Source: Thiotrichaceae bacterium
GTDB lineage: Bacteria; Pseudomonadota; Gammaproteobacteria; Thiotrichales; Thiotrichaceae
Length of the DNA: 9,661 bases
Assembly: GCA_027024625.1 (NCBI GenBank)
Contig: JALVRY010000414.1
Location: 1 to 9,661 of the forward strand
Reading direction: 5' to 3'
In this document: positions 1-6,575 of the stretch, piece by piece
Layout: each line of letters begins with the position of its first letter
How positions within the stretch are numbered: the first letter of the stretch is position 1
Position numbers and translations under genes: made by a program
Notes under the pieces: model-generated
Database searches by the model: none
Seen by the model: only the letters and a program-made list of their open reading frames with translations
Told to the model about the DNA's origin: nothing

Positions 1-74
1 TTCTGGTTGAGTCGGTAGAATTTCTAGCTTTGAAAAAACCACTCATGTGACCTGACCAGAGTTTCCTTAAAGGT
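1..74. repeat. Partial inverted-repeat element downstream of the TusA-family gene
   Basis: Two arms face each other: TCTGGTTGAGTC (2-13) and GACCTGACCAGA (49-60), which pair at 9 of 12 positions. The right arm runs on into GTTTCCTTAA. Read on the minus strand, this gives TTAAGGAAACTCTGGTCAGG, close to the plus-strand sequence at 4319-4340 (TTAAGGAAACTCTGATTAAG). The element therefore belongs to a family seen elsewhere in the window; its left end probably lies before base 1. Because it directly follows the stop of the minus-strand gene and is followed on that strand by a run of six T (plus-strand A run at 34-39), it may also help end transcription. The family name is not recognised. Confidence 0.45.
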
Positions 75-76
75 CA
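48..76 (-). terminator. Possible weak terminator of the TusA-family gene
   Basis: TGACCT (48-53) and AGGTCA (71-76) form a six-base-pair stem with a 17-base loop about 20 bases past the minus-strand stop codon. A TTTTTT run follows about nine bases later on that strand. The stem is short and the T run is not adjacent, so this is a poor match to a classic intrinsic terminator. It overlaps the inverted-repeat element. Confidence 0.2.
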
Positions 77-95
77 AATAACTTCAATTCAGAAA

Positions 96-323
96 TTAAG
101 CCTTTTTGATGTAGAATGTAAATTCGCCACCATTTTCTGTACTTTCTAGTAACTCGTTACCAGTTTGGTTACAGAATGCTTCAAAATCTTTCACTGAACC
201 AGGGTCAGTTGCGATGATTTTCAATACCTGACCAGATTCCAATTTACCAACTGCTTTCTTCGCACGAAGAATTGGTAGAGGGCAGTTTAAGCCTTTTGCG
301 TCTAACTCGTCGTTAAAATCCAT
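96..323 (-). CDS. TusA/SirA-family sulfurtransferase (sulfur carrier)
   Basis: A 75-residue protein with the hallmark of the TusA (SirA/YedF/YeeD) family: LDAKGLNCPLP near the N terminus, with Cys14 in the Cys-Pro-x-Pro motif, then the second family segment ATDPGS (38-43). In this family the CPxP cysteine carries a persulfide and passes sulfur to partners in tRNA thiolation, molybdenum cofactor formation or sulfur metabolism. A second cysteine, Cys51 in DFEAFCNQTG, is common in a subgroup of stand-alone members. The length is full for the family. The start is supported by AGGAG (plus-strand CTCCT at 332-336), eight bases before ATG. The gene is transcribed away from the opp operon and has no DsrE/TusBCD partners nearby, so the exact sulfur acceptor and the symbol (tusA or a paralogue) cannot be decided from the sequence. 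Confidence 0.9.
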   Translation of the reverse strand: MDFNDELDAKGLNCPLPILRAKKAVGKLESGQVLKIIATDPGSVKDFEAFCNQTGNELLESTENGGEFTFYIKKA

Positions 324-494
324 AATGTCATCTCCTAAGATTCAATTAATAACATTTATCCAAAAATAAGAGTTTGGTACAATATCACCAAATACTAAAA
401 TTCGCTATAGAATGCAGCTATTAAATTATGAGGGTTTCTCAATCACTTTTATCTATACTTTTTTTCGACCCTGTTATTGCTTGCGAGAAGCATC

Positions 495-575
495 ATGCCT
501 AGGAGGCTGTCTGAGAATAGTGAGCCTACTGCGGAAAAGCTGGACTTGCCTAGATTTTCCCTCAATTCTCGTTAA
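495..575 (+). CDS. Hypothetical leader ORF: relic of the oppB start read into the MITE
   Basis: ATG at 495-497 is preceded by GAGAAG (485-490), a plausible weak ribosome binding site. It is followed after one extra base by the CTAG at which the MITE begins. Reading on into the element gives 26 codons ending in TAA at 573-575, five bases before the ATG (581) that opens the current oppB frame. My inference is that this ATG is the original oppB start, stranded by the insertion, and that the leader could now deliver ribosomes to the downstream start by termination and reinitiation. The alternative is that it is merely a chance short frame. The peptide itself has no recognisable function. Confidence 0.3.
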   Translation: MPRRLSENSEPTAEKLDLPRFSLNSR

Positions 576-665
576 ATAGAATGACTATTCGCCTCAAATT
601 GATGAAAAATCTAGTCCAAATCAGTTTTCCCTCGCTACGTCTCATCTTCTCAGACAGTCTCCTAG
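499..665. mobile_element. Complete MITE-like palindromic element (copy 1) with CTAG flanks
   Basis: The left end CTAGGAGGCTGTCTGAGAA (499-517) and the right end read in reverse, CTAGGAGACTGTCTGAGAA (647-665), match at 18 of 19 positions. The interior is also an imperfect palindrome, with TAGATTTT and ATCTAG-type segments facing each other. No transposase is encoded. The outer CTAG on each side is probably the duplicated target, as in IS5-group insertions (YTAR), though because CTAG is itself palindromic it could be part of the repeat. A conserved central block (568-595) and two flanking blocks (525-532, 632-639) recur at identical spacing in the copy starting at 9514. The element lies at the very 5' end of oppB and supplies its first 28 codons if ATG 581 is used. 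Confidence 0.85.
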
Positions 666-1576
666 CGTATTCAATCAAACGTATTTTAGGAGCGATTCCT
701 ACCTTATTATTCATTGTGACCATTGCATTCTTTCTAATACGCATGGCTCCAGGTGGACCTTTTGATACAGAACGCCCTATTCCTGCTGAAATCGCAAAGA
801 ACCTTGATCGTGTTTATCATCTAAATGATCCGCTACCCATTCAATTTATTCACTATTTAAGCAATCTGTTACAAGGTGATTTTGGTCCTTCCTTTAAATA
901 TCAAGACTATTCTGTGACAGAGTTAATCTTGCAAGGCTTTCCCGTATCTTTACAGCTTGGCTTATTGGCAATTTTATTGGCTCTATTCTTAGGTGTTATC
1001 CTTGGTAGCCTTGCCGCTTTAAAACAAAATAAAATCACAGATTATGTGTTAATGGCTATTGCCATGACGGGAATTGTTCTCCCAAGCTTTGTAATCGCCC
1101 CCTTATTGGCATTAATTTTTGGAGTATTTCTACACTGGTTACCAGTAGCAGGTTGGGGGACATGGATGCACATGATACTCCCCGTGATTGCACTTAGCTT
1201 GCCGCAAATTGCAACAGTAGCACGTATGACGCGAGCCAGTTTAATCGAGACACTAAATAGCCCTTATATTCGCACGGCAAAAGCTAAGGGATTACCCAAT
1301 TGGCTTATCCTATTTCGACATGCTTCGCGTGCCACGCTATTGCCTGTTATTTCTTGGCTAGGACCAGCAGTTGCCGCTATCGTCACAGGCTCTATTGTTA
1401 TTGAACAAATTTTTAGCCTACCGGGGATTGGGCGTTACTTTGTACAAGGGGCGTTAAATCGTGATTATACTTTGGTCATGGGTGTTGTGGTGTTTTATGG
1501 CACATTGATTATTGTAATGAACCTATTGGTCGATTTACTCTACCACTGGCTTGATCCTAGAGTATCCTATGAATAA
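581..1576 (+). CDS. oppB: Oligopeptide ABC transporter permease OppB, chimeric N terminus
   Basis: One of the two inner-membrane permeases of the peptide importer. From about residue 29 onward it aligns in memory with E. coli OppB: SIKRILGAIPTLLFIVTIAF (TM1), MAPGGPF, YHLNDP, QGDFGPSFKY, the cytoplasmic EAA loop RTAKAKGLPNWLILFRHA (231-248) that contacts the ATPases, and the ending NRDYTLVMG..LDPRVSYE. About six membrane segments are visible. Residues 1-28 are encoded by the MITE at 499-665 and have no counterpart in the family: E. coli OppB begins M-L-K-F-I-L-R-R, equivalent to residues 27-34 here. No Shine-Dalgarno sequence precedes ATG 581; ATG 602 is an alternative. The stop overlaps the oppC start by eight bases. 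The permease core looks intact, so the gene may still work if translation starts inside the element; it could also be poorly expressed. Confidence 0.88.
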   Translation: MTIRLKLMKNLVQISFPSLRLIFSDSLLAYSIKRILGAIPTLLFIVTIAFFLIRMAPGGPFDTERPIPAEIAKNLDRVYHLNDPLPIQFIHYLSNLLQGDFGPSFKYQDYSVTELILQGFPVSLQLGLLAILLALFLGVILGSLAALKQNKITDYVLMAIAMTGIVLPSFVIAPLLALIFGVFLHWLPVAGWGTWMHMILPVIALSLPQIATVARMTRASLIETLNSPYIRTAKAKGLPNWLILFRHASRATLLPVISWLGPAVAAIVTGSIVIEQIFSLPGIGRYFVQGALNRDYTLVMGVVVFYGTLIIVMNLLVDLLYHWLDPRVSYE

Positions 1577-2426
1577 CACTAAATCTATCGGTCAAAGCCC
1601 TTGGCAAAAAGCATGGCGACGTTTGCAAGCGAATAAAGCGGCAATGTTTAGCTTGGTTTTATTATTTATTATTACCATAAGCTGTTTATTCGCGGGCTGG
1701 TTAAGCCCTTGGGAATTAGATGAAATTGACTGGGATAATATGGCAGCAGCCCCATCTTTAGATCATTGGTTTGGAACAGATGCTAATGGCAGAGATTTAT
1801 TTGTACGCACCTTACAAGGTGGGCAAGTATCATTGATGGTTGGGCTCTTAGCAACCGCTGTAAGTTTTATCATCGGCATATTGTATGGGGCAACCGCAGG
1901 TTTTTATGGTGGCAAAACAGATGCTTTAATGATGCGTTTTGTGGATGTTTTATATGCCCTTCCCTTTATGTTCTTTGTAATTTTATTGACGGTTTATTTT
2001 GGACGGAGTATTTGGCTAATTTTTATTGCCATTGGTGCAGTTGAATGGTTAACCATGGCTCGCATCGTGCGAGGGCAAACCCTATCGATTAAAGAACGCT
2101 CCTTTGTTGATGCTGCAAAAGTCAGTGGTGCATCTAATTTTTCAATTATTAGTAAGCACATCATCCCTAATACACTAGGTGCTGTAATCGTTTATACAAC
2201 ACTCACTGTACCTCAAGTGATTTTATTTGAATCTTTTTTAAGCTTTTTAGGATTAGGCGTACAAGAGCCGATGACGAGTTGGGGGGTACTCATTGCAGAA
2301 GGGGCAACACAAATGGAATCATCACCTTGGATGTTACTTTTCCCCGCAGGTTTTTTAGCTGCAACCTTATTTTGTTTAAATTTTCTTGGTGATGGCTTGA
2401 GAGATGCTCTCGACCCCAAGGAATAA
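1569..2426 (+). CDS. oppC: Oligopeptide ABC transporter permease OppC
   Basis: A 285-residue second permease that pairs with OppB. Recognisable family features are the N-terminal cytoplasmic helix and TM1 (about 24-44), HWFGTDANGRDLFVR (66-80), the DALMMRFVDVLYALPFMFFV membrane region (118-137), the EAA loop DAAKVSGASNFSIISKHIIP (181-200), and the ending FLGDGLRDALDPKE. These match E. coli OppC closely, which favours Opp over Dpp. The length is normal for the family (E. coli about 300). I chose ATG 1569 over the in-frame TTG at 1551: it lies inside the oppB stop region (ATGAATAA, eight-base overlap), as expected for translational coupling, and its N terminus fits the family. No strong ribosome binding site is visible. 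OppD follows after ten bases. Confidence 0.92.
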   Translation: MNNTKSIGQSPWQKAWRRLQANKAAMFSLVLLFIITISCLFAGWLSPWELDEIDWDNMAAAPSLDHWFGTDANGRDLFVRTLQGGQVSLMVGLLATAVSFIIGILYGATAGFYGGKTDALMMRFVDVLYALPFMFFVILLTVYFGRSIWLIFIAIGAVEWLTMARIVRGQTLSIKERSFVDAAKVSGASNFSIISKHIIPNTLGAVIVYTTLTVPQVILFESFLSFLGLGVQEPMTSWGVLIAEGATQMESSPWMLLFPAGFLAATLFCLNFLGDGLRDALDPKE

Positions 2427-2436
2427 TGAAAAAAGA

Positions 2437-3408
2437 ATGAAGCCACTACTAGATATTCAAAACTTATCCATCAATTTTGCAACAGATGAAGGTCTAGTTC
2501 ATGCTGTTAATGATGTCAGTTTACAAGTTCAAGCAGGTGAGGCAATAGCTATCGTCGGTGAATCAGGGGCAGGCAAAAGCCAGATTTTTCAATCCGTGAT
2601 GGGGCTACTCACTCCCAACGCCACAGCGACAGGAAGGGTTGATTTTAAGAGTAACCGTATACTTAATAAACCAAGCTCCGTGCTAAATCAGCTACGTGGC
2701 AAACATATCAGCATGATTTTTCAAGACCCGATGACTTCATTGAATCCTTATTTACGAGTAGGTAAACAGCTCATTGAGGTATTGCAAACGCATCAAAAAA
2801 TATCGACTAAAGAGGCACAAGACAAGTCCATGGCAATGCTACATGCGGTTAAACTGAGAAATCCTGAGCACTGTTTTAAGCAATATCCACATGAACTATC
2901 AGGCGGTATGCGACAGCGTATTTGCATTGCAATGGCTTTACTCTGTGAACCCGATTTACTGATTGCGGATGAGCCAACCACTGCTCTGGATGTAACAGTA
3001 CAAGCAGGCATTATGGACTTATTAAAAGAGCTACATGCAAGCAAACAAATGGCCATTGTATTTATTACACATGACTTACCCTTGGCATTAAACTTCTGCG
3101 AGCGAATTGTTGTTATGTACGCAGGTCGTATTGTTGAGACAGGTTCTACGCAAGATATTTTATATGCCTCTCAACACCCTTACACAAGAGCTTTGCTAGC
3201 CGCATCCCCCCAACATTCACTCAATGAGCTAGGACGTTTTCATGCTATTGATGGAATGCCACCCGATCCGCTGATTCCTTTAACCCATTGTGCTTTTAAG
3301 AATCGTTGCAATTATGCAAATAAGCAGTGTGAACAACAACCTGACTTACTGGCAAAAGACGATGGGCATCAGCTCGCTTGCTTTAACCCCATAACAAAGG
3401 TGCTGTAA
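2437..3408 (+). CDS. oppD: Oligopeptide ABC transporter ATP-binding protein OppD
   Basis: A 323-residue ATPase subunit. Visible motifs are Walker A GESGAGKS (41-48), Q-loop Gln96 in FQDPMTSLNPY, signature LSGGM (154-158), Walker B LLIADE (174-179), and switch His212. The C-terminal oligopeptide/dipeptide domain is complete, with HPYTRALL (247-254) and four cysteines (Cys285, 291, 298, 315) in the spacing that in Opp/Dpp ATPases can hold an iron-sulfur cluster. GESGAGKSQ and SMIFQDPMTSLNPY are typical of OppD. ATG 2437 is preferred to the in-frame ATG 2404, which would overlap oppC and add 11 residues unlike the family; the AAGGA at 2418-2422 is 14 bases from ATG 2437, so the start is not certain. 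The stop overlaps the oppF start by one base (TAATG). Confidence 0.92.
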   Translation: MKPLLDIQNLSINFATDEGLVHAVNDVSLQVQAGEAIAIVGESGAGKSQIFQSVMGLLTPNATATGRVDFKSNRILNKPSSVLNQLRGKHISMIFQDPMTSLNPYLRVGKQLIEVLQTHQKISTKEAQDKSMAMLHAVKLRNPEHCFKQYPHELSGGMRQRICIAMALLCEPDLLIADEPTTALDVTVQAGIMDLLKELHASKQMAIVFITHDLPLALNFCERIVVMYAGRIVETGSTQDILYASQHPYTRALLAASPQHSLNELGRFHAIDGMPPDPLIPLTHCAFKNRCNYANKQCEQQPDLLAKDDGHQLACFNPITKVL

Positions 3409-4166
3409 TGCCTTTATTGGAAGTGGATAACATCACTGTGCAATATCCAAAGCAAAAAACAAAAGCTTTGGATAATGTTTCATTCTCATTGATACAAGGG
3501 CAGGCATTGGGTGTTGTTGGTGAGTCAGGTTGCGGAAAGTCCACTTTGATCCGTGCAATTCTACAGTTGCAAGCATATCAAGGAAAAGTTACATGGAAAG
3601 ACCAGCTATTAGAATTCAGCAAAAAACAGCAAAAAAAACAATTTTATCAGCAGGTGCAGTTGATTTTCCAAGACCCTCTTGATGCTTTAAATCCAAGGTT
3701 AACCATTGCTCAAATAATTGCAGAACCTTTGCTTAACTTATCGACAAAACACTTAACACGGGGCGAAGTTCTCAATAAAACAGAAAATGTATTGGAACAA
3801 GTGGGCTTAGATTCGAAGATACTTAATCGTTACCCGCATGAGTTTTCAGGCGGTCAGTGCCAGCGGATTGGTATCGCACGAGCGATGATTGTAGAGCCTG
3901 AGTTATTGGTATGTGATGAACCCGTTAGCGCCTTAGATGTATCCGTGCAAGCTCAAATCATGAATGTGCTCTTGGATTTAAAAGAATACAAGCAACTTAG
4001 CTTGATTTTTGTTTCTCATGACCTCAGTATCGTGCGGCACATTAGTGATCATGTTTTGGTTATGTATCAGGGGAAGCTAGTAGAAATAGGTGAAACCGAA
4101 CAGATTTATCATCAACCAAAACATAAATACACGCAAAACCTCCTAGGAGCTTGTCCGAGAATATGA
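3408..4166 (+). CDS. oppF: Oligopeptide ABC transporter ATP-binding protein OppF, short C terminus
   Basis: The second ATPase, which pairs with OppD to drive peptide import. Motifs: Walker A GESGCGKS (38-45), Q-loop Gln88 in FQDPLDALNPRL, signature FSGGQ (146-150), Walker B LLVCDE (166-171), switch His204. All catalytic residues are present. The protein is 252 residues, about 80 fewer than E. coli OppF: it stops at KYTQNLLGACPRI, exactly where family members continue into the cysteine-containing oligopeptide C-terminal domain. The last codons, from CTA at 4143, coincide with a MITE terminal repeat (4143-4161), so the tail was probably replaced by an insertion. Against this, some relatives such as SapF are naturally short, and the ending resembles the common L-L-x-A-x-P-R consensus. 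AAGG (3397-3400) and the TAATG overlap with oppD support the start. Confidence 0.88.
   Translation: MPLLEVDNITVQYPKQKTKALDNVSFSLIQGQALGVVGESGCGKSTLIRAILQLQAYQGKVTWKDQLLEFSKKQQKKQFYQQVQLIFQDPLDALNPRLTIAQIIAEPLLNLSTKHLTRGEVLNKTENVLEQVGLDSKILNRYPHEFSGGQCQRIGIARAMIVEPELLVCDEPVSALDVSVQAQIMNVLLDLKEYKQLSLIFVSHDLSIVRHISDHVLVMYQGKLVEIGETEQIYHQPKHKYTQNLLGACPRI
4143..4161 (+). mobile_element. Solitary MITE terminal repeat at the 3' end of oppF
   Basis: CTAGGAGCTTGTCCGAGAA differs at one base from the left end of the copy at 9514 (CTAGGAGCTTGTCTGAGAA). No matching right end, and none of the conserved internal blocks at the family spacing, could be found in the next 170 bases, so only an end survives, or the rest was deleted or has decayed. 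It is read in frame as part of oppF, and the stop TGA (4164-4166) lies just inside it. A chance 18-of-19 match at this point seems unlikely but cannot be excluded by eye. Confidence 0.55.
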
Positions 4167-4217
4167 CCTTGAAAGTGTCTATTTGAAAATGGCGAATACA
4201 AGCGAACTAGATTACAG

Positions 4218-4223
4218 TATAAT
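4218..4223 (+). promoter_or_regulatory. Candidate -10 box between oppF and mrdA
   Basis: A perfect TATAAT lies 52 bases after the oppF stop. The best hexamer at promoter distance upstream, AATACA (4196-4201 region), is a poor -35 match, and TTGAAA (4183-4188) is too far away. A transcript from here would run into the mini-ORF at 4252 and, with no strong terminator between, could reach mrdA. Confidence 0.3.
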
Positions 4224-4251
4224 GCCACTCTTTTAATACTTGGAGCTGATA

Positions 4252-4365
4252 TTGGTCGACACTTCTGTACCACTAATACATTACGGTGTTACTCTGTTTA
4301 GCCCTGTTGCTATTTTATTTAAGGAAACTCTGATTAAGTCCCAAATATTGGAAGCGACACTTTAG
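4252..4365 (+). CDS. Possible 37-residue ORF or 5' gene remnant running into a repeat
   Basis: A TTG start (4252) has GGAG (4242-4245) six bases upstream and a TATAAT box about 30 bases upstream, an arrangement expected of a real gene. The frame reads MVDTSVPLIHYGVTLFSPVA, then enters the repeat that begins near 4319 (the encoded LFKETLIKS comes from it) and stops in a hairpin at 4363-4365. One reading is that a gene lost its body when the repeat arrived; another is that the frame is chance. No family is recognised and the non-ATG start lowers confidence. Confidence 0.25.
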   Translation: MVDTSVPLIHYGVTLFSPVAILFKETLIKSQILEATL

Positions 4366-4600
4366 TGTCGCCAGTAAGGTATTGAAATACTGTTGTTTCG
4401 GGCGAGGCTAAAGGCTGAATTTATTTTCATATCGACAAATTTTTTGTTCCAATAGTGAGACCTTTTCGTGAGAGGATAGCAAAAGAAAAATTACGCTCTT
4501 TCTTATTCGTTAGATCTTTCATGCAAAGGTTTCAATATAAAATTACCCCTAATTTATTATTCCTGAAGAGCCTCTGGTCAAGTCGATAGCGTTTCTTTAA
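4319..4600 (+). repeat. Degenerate intergenic repeat (GGAAACTCTG family), copy upstream of mrdA
   Basis: The stretch opens with TTAAGGAAACTCTGATTAAG (4319-4338) and ends with GCGTTTCTTTAA (4589-4600), roughly the reverse complement of its start (10 of 12 against the right arm at the window's left edge). An internal CTCTGGTCAAGTC (4572-4584) matches the same family core. A second shared block, AGATCTTTCATGCAAAG (4512-4528), recurs upstream of mltB at 8123-8139. The relative order of start block and internal block is the same in both gaps. No protein is encoded; the element may be a decayed insertion sequence or MITE. Boundaries are approximate. Confidence 0.4.
4354..4371. other. Perfect seven-base-pair hairpin GCGACAC/GTGTCGC
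   Basis: GCGACAC, loop TTTA, GTGTCGC. It lies about 190 bases after oppF and inside the repeat region. No T run follows (CAGTAAGG), so it is not a standard intrinsic terminator, although it could slow polymerase or protect the 3' end of the opp transcript. Confidence 0.5.
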
Positions 4601-4637
4601 TATCATTATCAATTCAATATTCAAAATATAAGACAGT

Positions 4638-6575
4638 ATGGCAAAACGAGAGTCAATAAAAAGTGAACACGAAGAGCTTAAACTCTTTAATTCACGCTCC
4701 TTAGTTGCTGCGGTTATCGTTTTTATCGCTATTTCAGGTATTGTCTTTAGATTATTTGTTTTACAAGTTGAAGGGCATGAACACTATACTGAAGAATCAC
4801 GCAAAAACTATCTTAAAGCAATCCCCATCCCTCCTGTTAGAGGCTTGATTTATGACCGATACGGCGTGGTATTGGCTGACAACCGCTCAGAATATGTATT
4901 AGAAATAGTGAGAGATTCTGTTAAGGGAAAGATAGAAGATACCATTGCCCGATTAGAAAAAATTATTAAATTAAGTGATAAAGAAAAACAAAAATTTTAT
5001 CAAAAAATGCGTCGGCAAAGCCGTTACCAGTCAACCCTCTTACGAGGCGGTTTAACTGAAAAAGAAATGGCTGTATTTTCAGTCAATCAGCCGCGCTTTC
5101 CTGGCGTCAGTATCAATGTTCGAATGGAGCGTTACTATCCTTGGGGAGAAATTGCAGGTCATGTTCTTGGTTATGTCGGAAAAATAGATAAGAGAGACCT
5201 CGAACGGGTAGACCGTCGTGAATATAAGGGCACAGCATATATTGGTAAATCAGGAATAGAGAAATTCTACGAGAAACGCCTACATGGCAAAACAGGGTAT
5301 CGGGTTATTGAGGTTGATGCTCATGGTAGACCTCAAAAATTAGAAAAGGAAGAAGATCCTATTGTTGGTGAAGATTTATTCTTAAGTCTTGACATGAAAT
5401 TACAAATCACCGCCGAAACATTACTCAAGGGGAAAAAAGGGGCAATCGTTGCGATTGATCCAACAAATGGTGAAATTTTAGCAATGGCAAGTGTGCCAAT
5501 GTATGATCCTAATTTATTCGTAAATGGTATATCACACAAAAATTATAATGCATTAAGAAACAATCCAGATCGTCCTCTTTATAATCGAGCAATACAAGGT
5601 GGATACCCCGCAGGTTCAACAATCAAACCCATTGTTGCAATGGCAGGTTTACATTATGGCGTTGTATCACCTGCCACTCGAATTCGTGCGCCGGGGTATT
5701 TTCAAGTGCCGGGGCATAAACATCGTTATCGTTGCTGGAATAAACGAGGACATGGCAGCGTAAATATGAACTACGCTATCGCCCAATCCTGTGATGTCTA
5801 TTTTTATAGCTTAGCTTATCGCCTTGGCATTGATCGCTTCGCCCCCTTCATGAAGAAATTTGGTTTTGGTGGAAAAACGGGGGTAGACCTACCTTCAGAA
5901 AGCGCAGGTCTAATGCCAACACGTGAGTGGAAAAGAAAGCGTTATAATAAAACATGGTATCCTGGGGATACCGTTAATATTGGTATTGGACAAGGCTTTT
6001 GGATAACAACACCGATGCAACTTGCATCCGCTATTGCCACACTATCAATGAAAGGAAAGCGCCTAAAACCACGCTTCTTACATGCGGTGAGAAAGTCTAA
6101 AAATATGCCCGAGACTATTCAGCCACCAAGCTATTTACCTGAAATAAAAGTAAAAAGCTCTAAAATGTGGAAAACACCAATTGGCGGCATGGTAAACGTG
6201 ATGCACTCGGGGTATGGTACTGCTCGACGCTCAGGAGCTGGTGCAGCATATAAAATTGCAGGAAAGACAGGGACAGCTCAAGTATTCAGCATTGGTCAAA
6301 AAGAAAAATACAATGCGAGACGCTTAGCTAAAAAACTACACGACCATGCTCTATTTGTTTGTTTTGCTCCCGCTTATGATCCTAAAATTGCTGTGGCAGT
6401 TATCGCAGAAAACTCAGGTGGCGGTAGCCATGTTGCTGCCCCCATTGGACGTCGGATGATTGATGCCTATTTATTAAAACGCTATCTTGTACCCGACAAT
6501 AAAAAAGAGGGGCTTAAAGGTAGTAGAGGTAAGCAAGAAAAGAAAAAGCAGAAAAAAAATAAGGAAACGCCCTAA
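4638..6575 (+). CDS. mrdA: Penicillin-binding protein 2, elongasome transpeptidase
   Basis: A 645-residue class B penicillin-binding protein that cross-links new peptidoglycan during lateral wall growth, working with RodA and the MreBCD scaffold. It has a short cytoplasmic tail, one membrane helix (about 21-42), the pedestal domain opening with PPVRGLIYDRYGVVLADN (65-82), and the transpeptidase domain with the active-site motif S327-T-I-K330, the second motif S384-C-D386, and K543-T-G-T546. GQGFWITTPMQLA (451-463) is also typical. Length is normal for the family. The last 24 residues are unusually lysine-rich (KKEGLKGSRGKQEKKKQKKN) and probably periplasmic. The ribosome binding site before ATG 4638 is weak (AAGACAG); no better in-frame start fits the family. 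The stop overlaps the mrdB start by one base, so the pair is co-translated. Expected target of mecillinam-type beta-lactams. Confidence 0.96.
   Translation: MAKRESIKSEHEELKLFNSRSLVAAVIVFIAISGIVFRLFVLQVEGHEHYTEESRKNYLKAIPIPPVRGLIYDRYGVVLADNRSEYVLEIVRDSVKGKIEDTIARLEKIIKLSDKEKQKFYQKMRRQSRYQSTLLRGGLTEKEMAVFSVNQPRFPGVSINVRMERYYPWGEIAGHVLGYVGKIDKRDLERVDRREYKGTAYIGKSGIEKFYEKRLHGKTGYRVIEVDAHGRPQKLEKEEDPIVGEDLFLSLDMKLQITAETLLKGKKGAIVAIDPTNGEILAMASVPMYDPNLFVNGISHKNYNALRNNPDRPLYNRAIQGGYPAGSTIKPIVAMAGLHYGVVSPATRIRAPGYFQVPGHKHRYRCWNKRGHGSVNMNYAIAQSCDVYFYSLAYRLGIDRFAPFMKKFGFGGKTGVDLPSESAGLMPTREWKRKRYNKTWYPGDTVNIGIGQGFWITTPMQLASAIATLSMKGKRLKPRFLHAVRKSKNMPETIQPPSYLPEIKVKSSKMWKTPIGGMVNVMHSGYGTARRSGAGAAYKIAGKTGTAQVFSIGQKEKYNARRLAKKLHDHALFVCFAPAYDPKIAVAVIAENSGGGSHVAAPIGRRMIDAYLLKRYLVPDNKKEGLKGSRGKQEKKKQKKNKETP

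Noticed and set aside
454..459. TATACT as -10 box of the opp operon promoter
   Set aside because: No acceptable -35 hexamer lies 15-19 bases upstream, so it was not listed as a feature, although an opp promoter is expected in this divergent region.
501..506. AGGAGG inside the MITE end as a ribosome binding site for oppB
   Set aside because: The nearest usable start (GTG 520) is 13 bases away and its frame stops at 577-579, so it does not lead into oppB. The sequence is fixed by the terminal repeat; copy 2 has only AGGAG.
499..665. CRISPR or phage attachment site interpretation of the short repeats
   Set aside because: The repeats are inverted ends of an element, not direct repeats with regular spacers, and there are no cas, integrase or phage genes.
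1551..1568. TTG start for oppC
   Set aside because: The ATG at 1569 within the oppB stop region fits coupling and the family N terminus better.
2793..3056. Minus-strand open frame of 87 codons within oppD
   Set aside because: It lies entirely opposite a strongly conserved ATPase domain, has no ribosome binding site and no recognisable protein features; it is a shadow of oppD. The similar frames at 562-744, 2213-2446 and 5333-5539 were dropped for the same reason.
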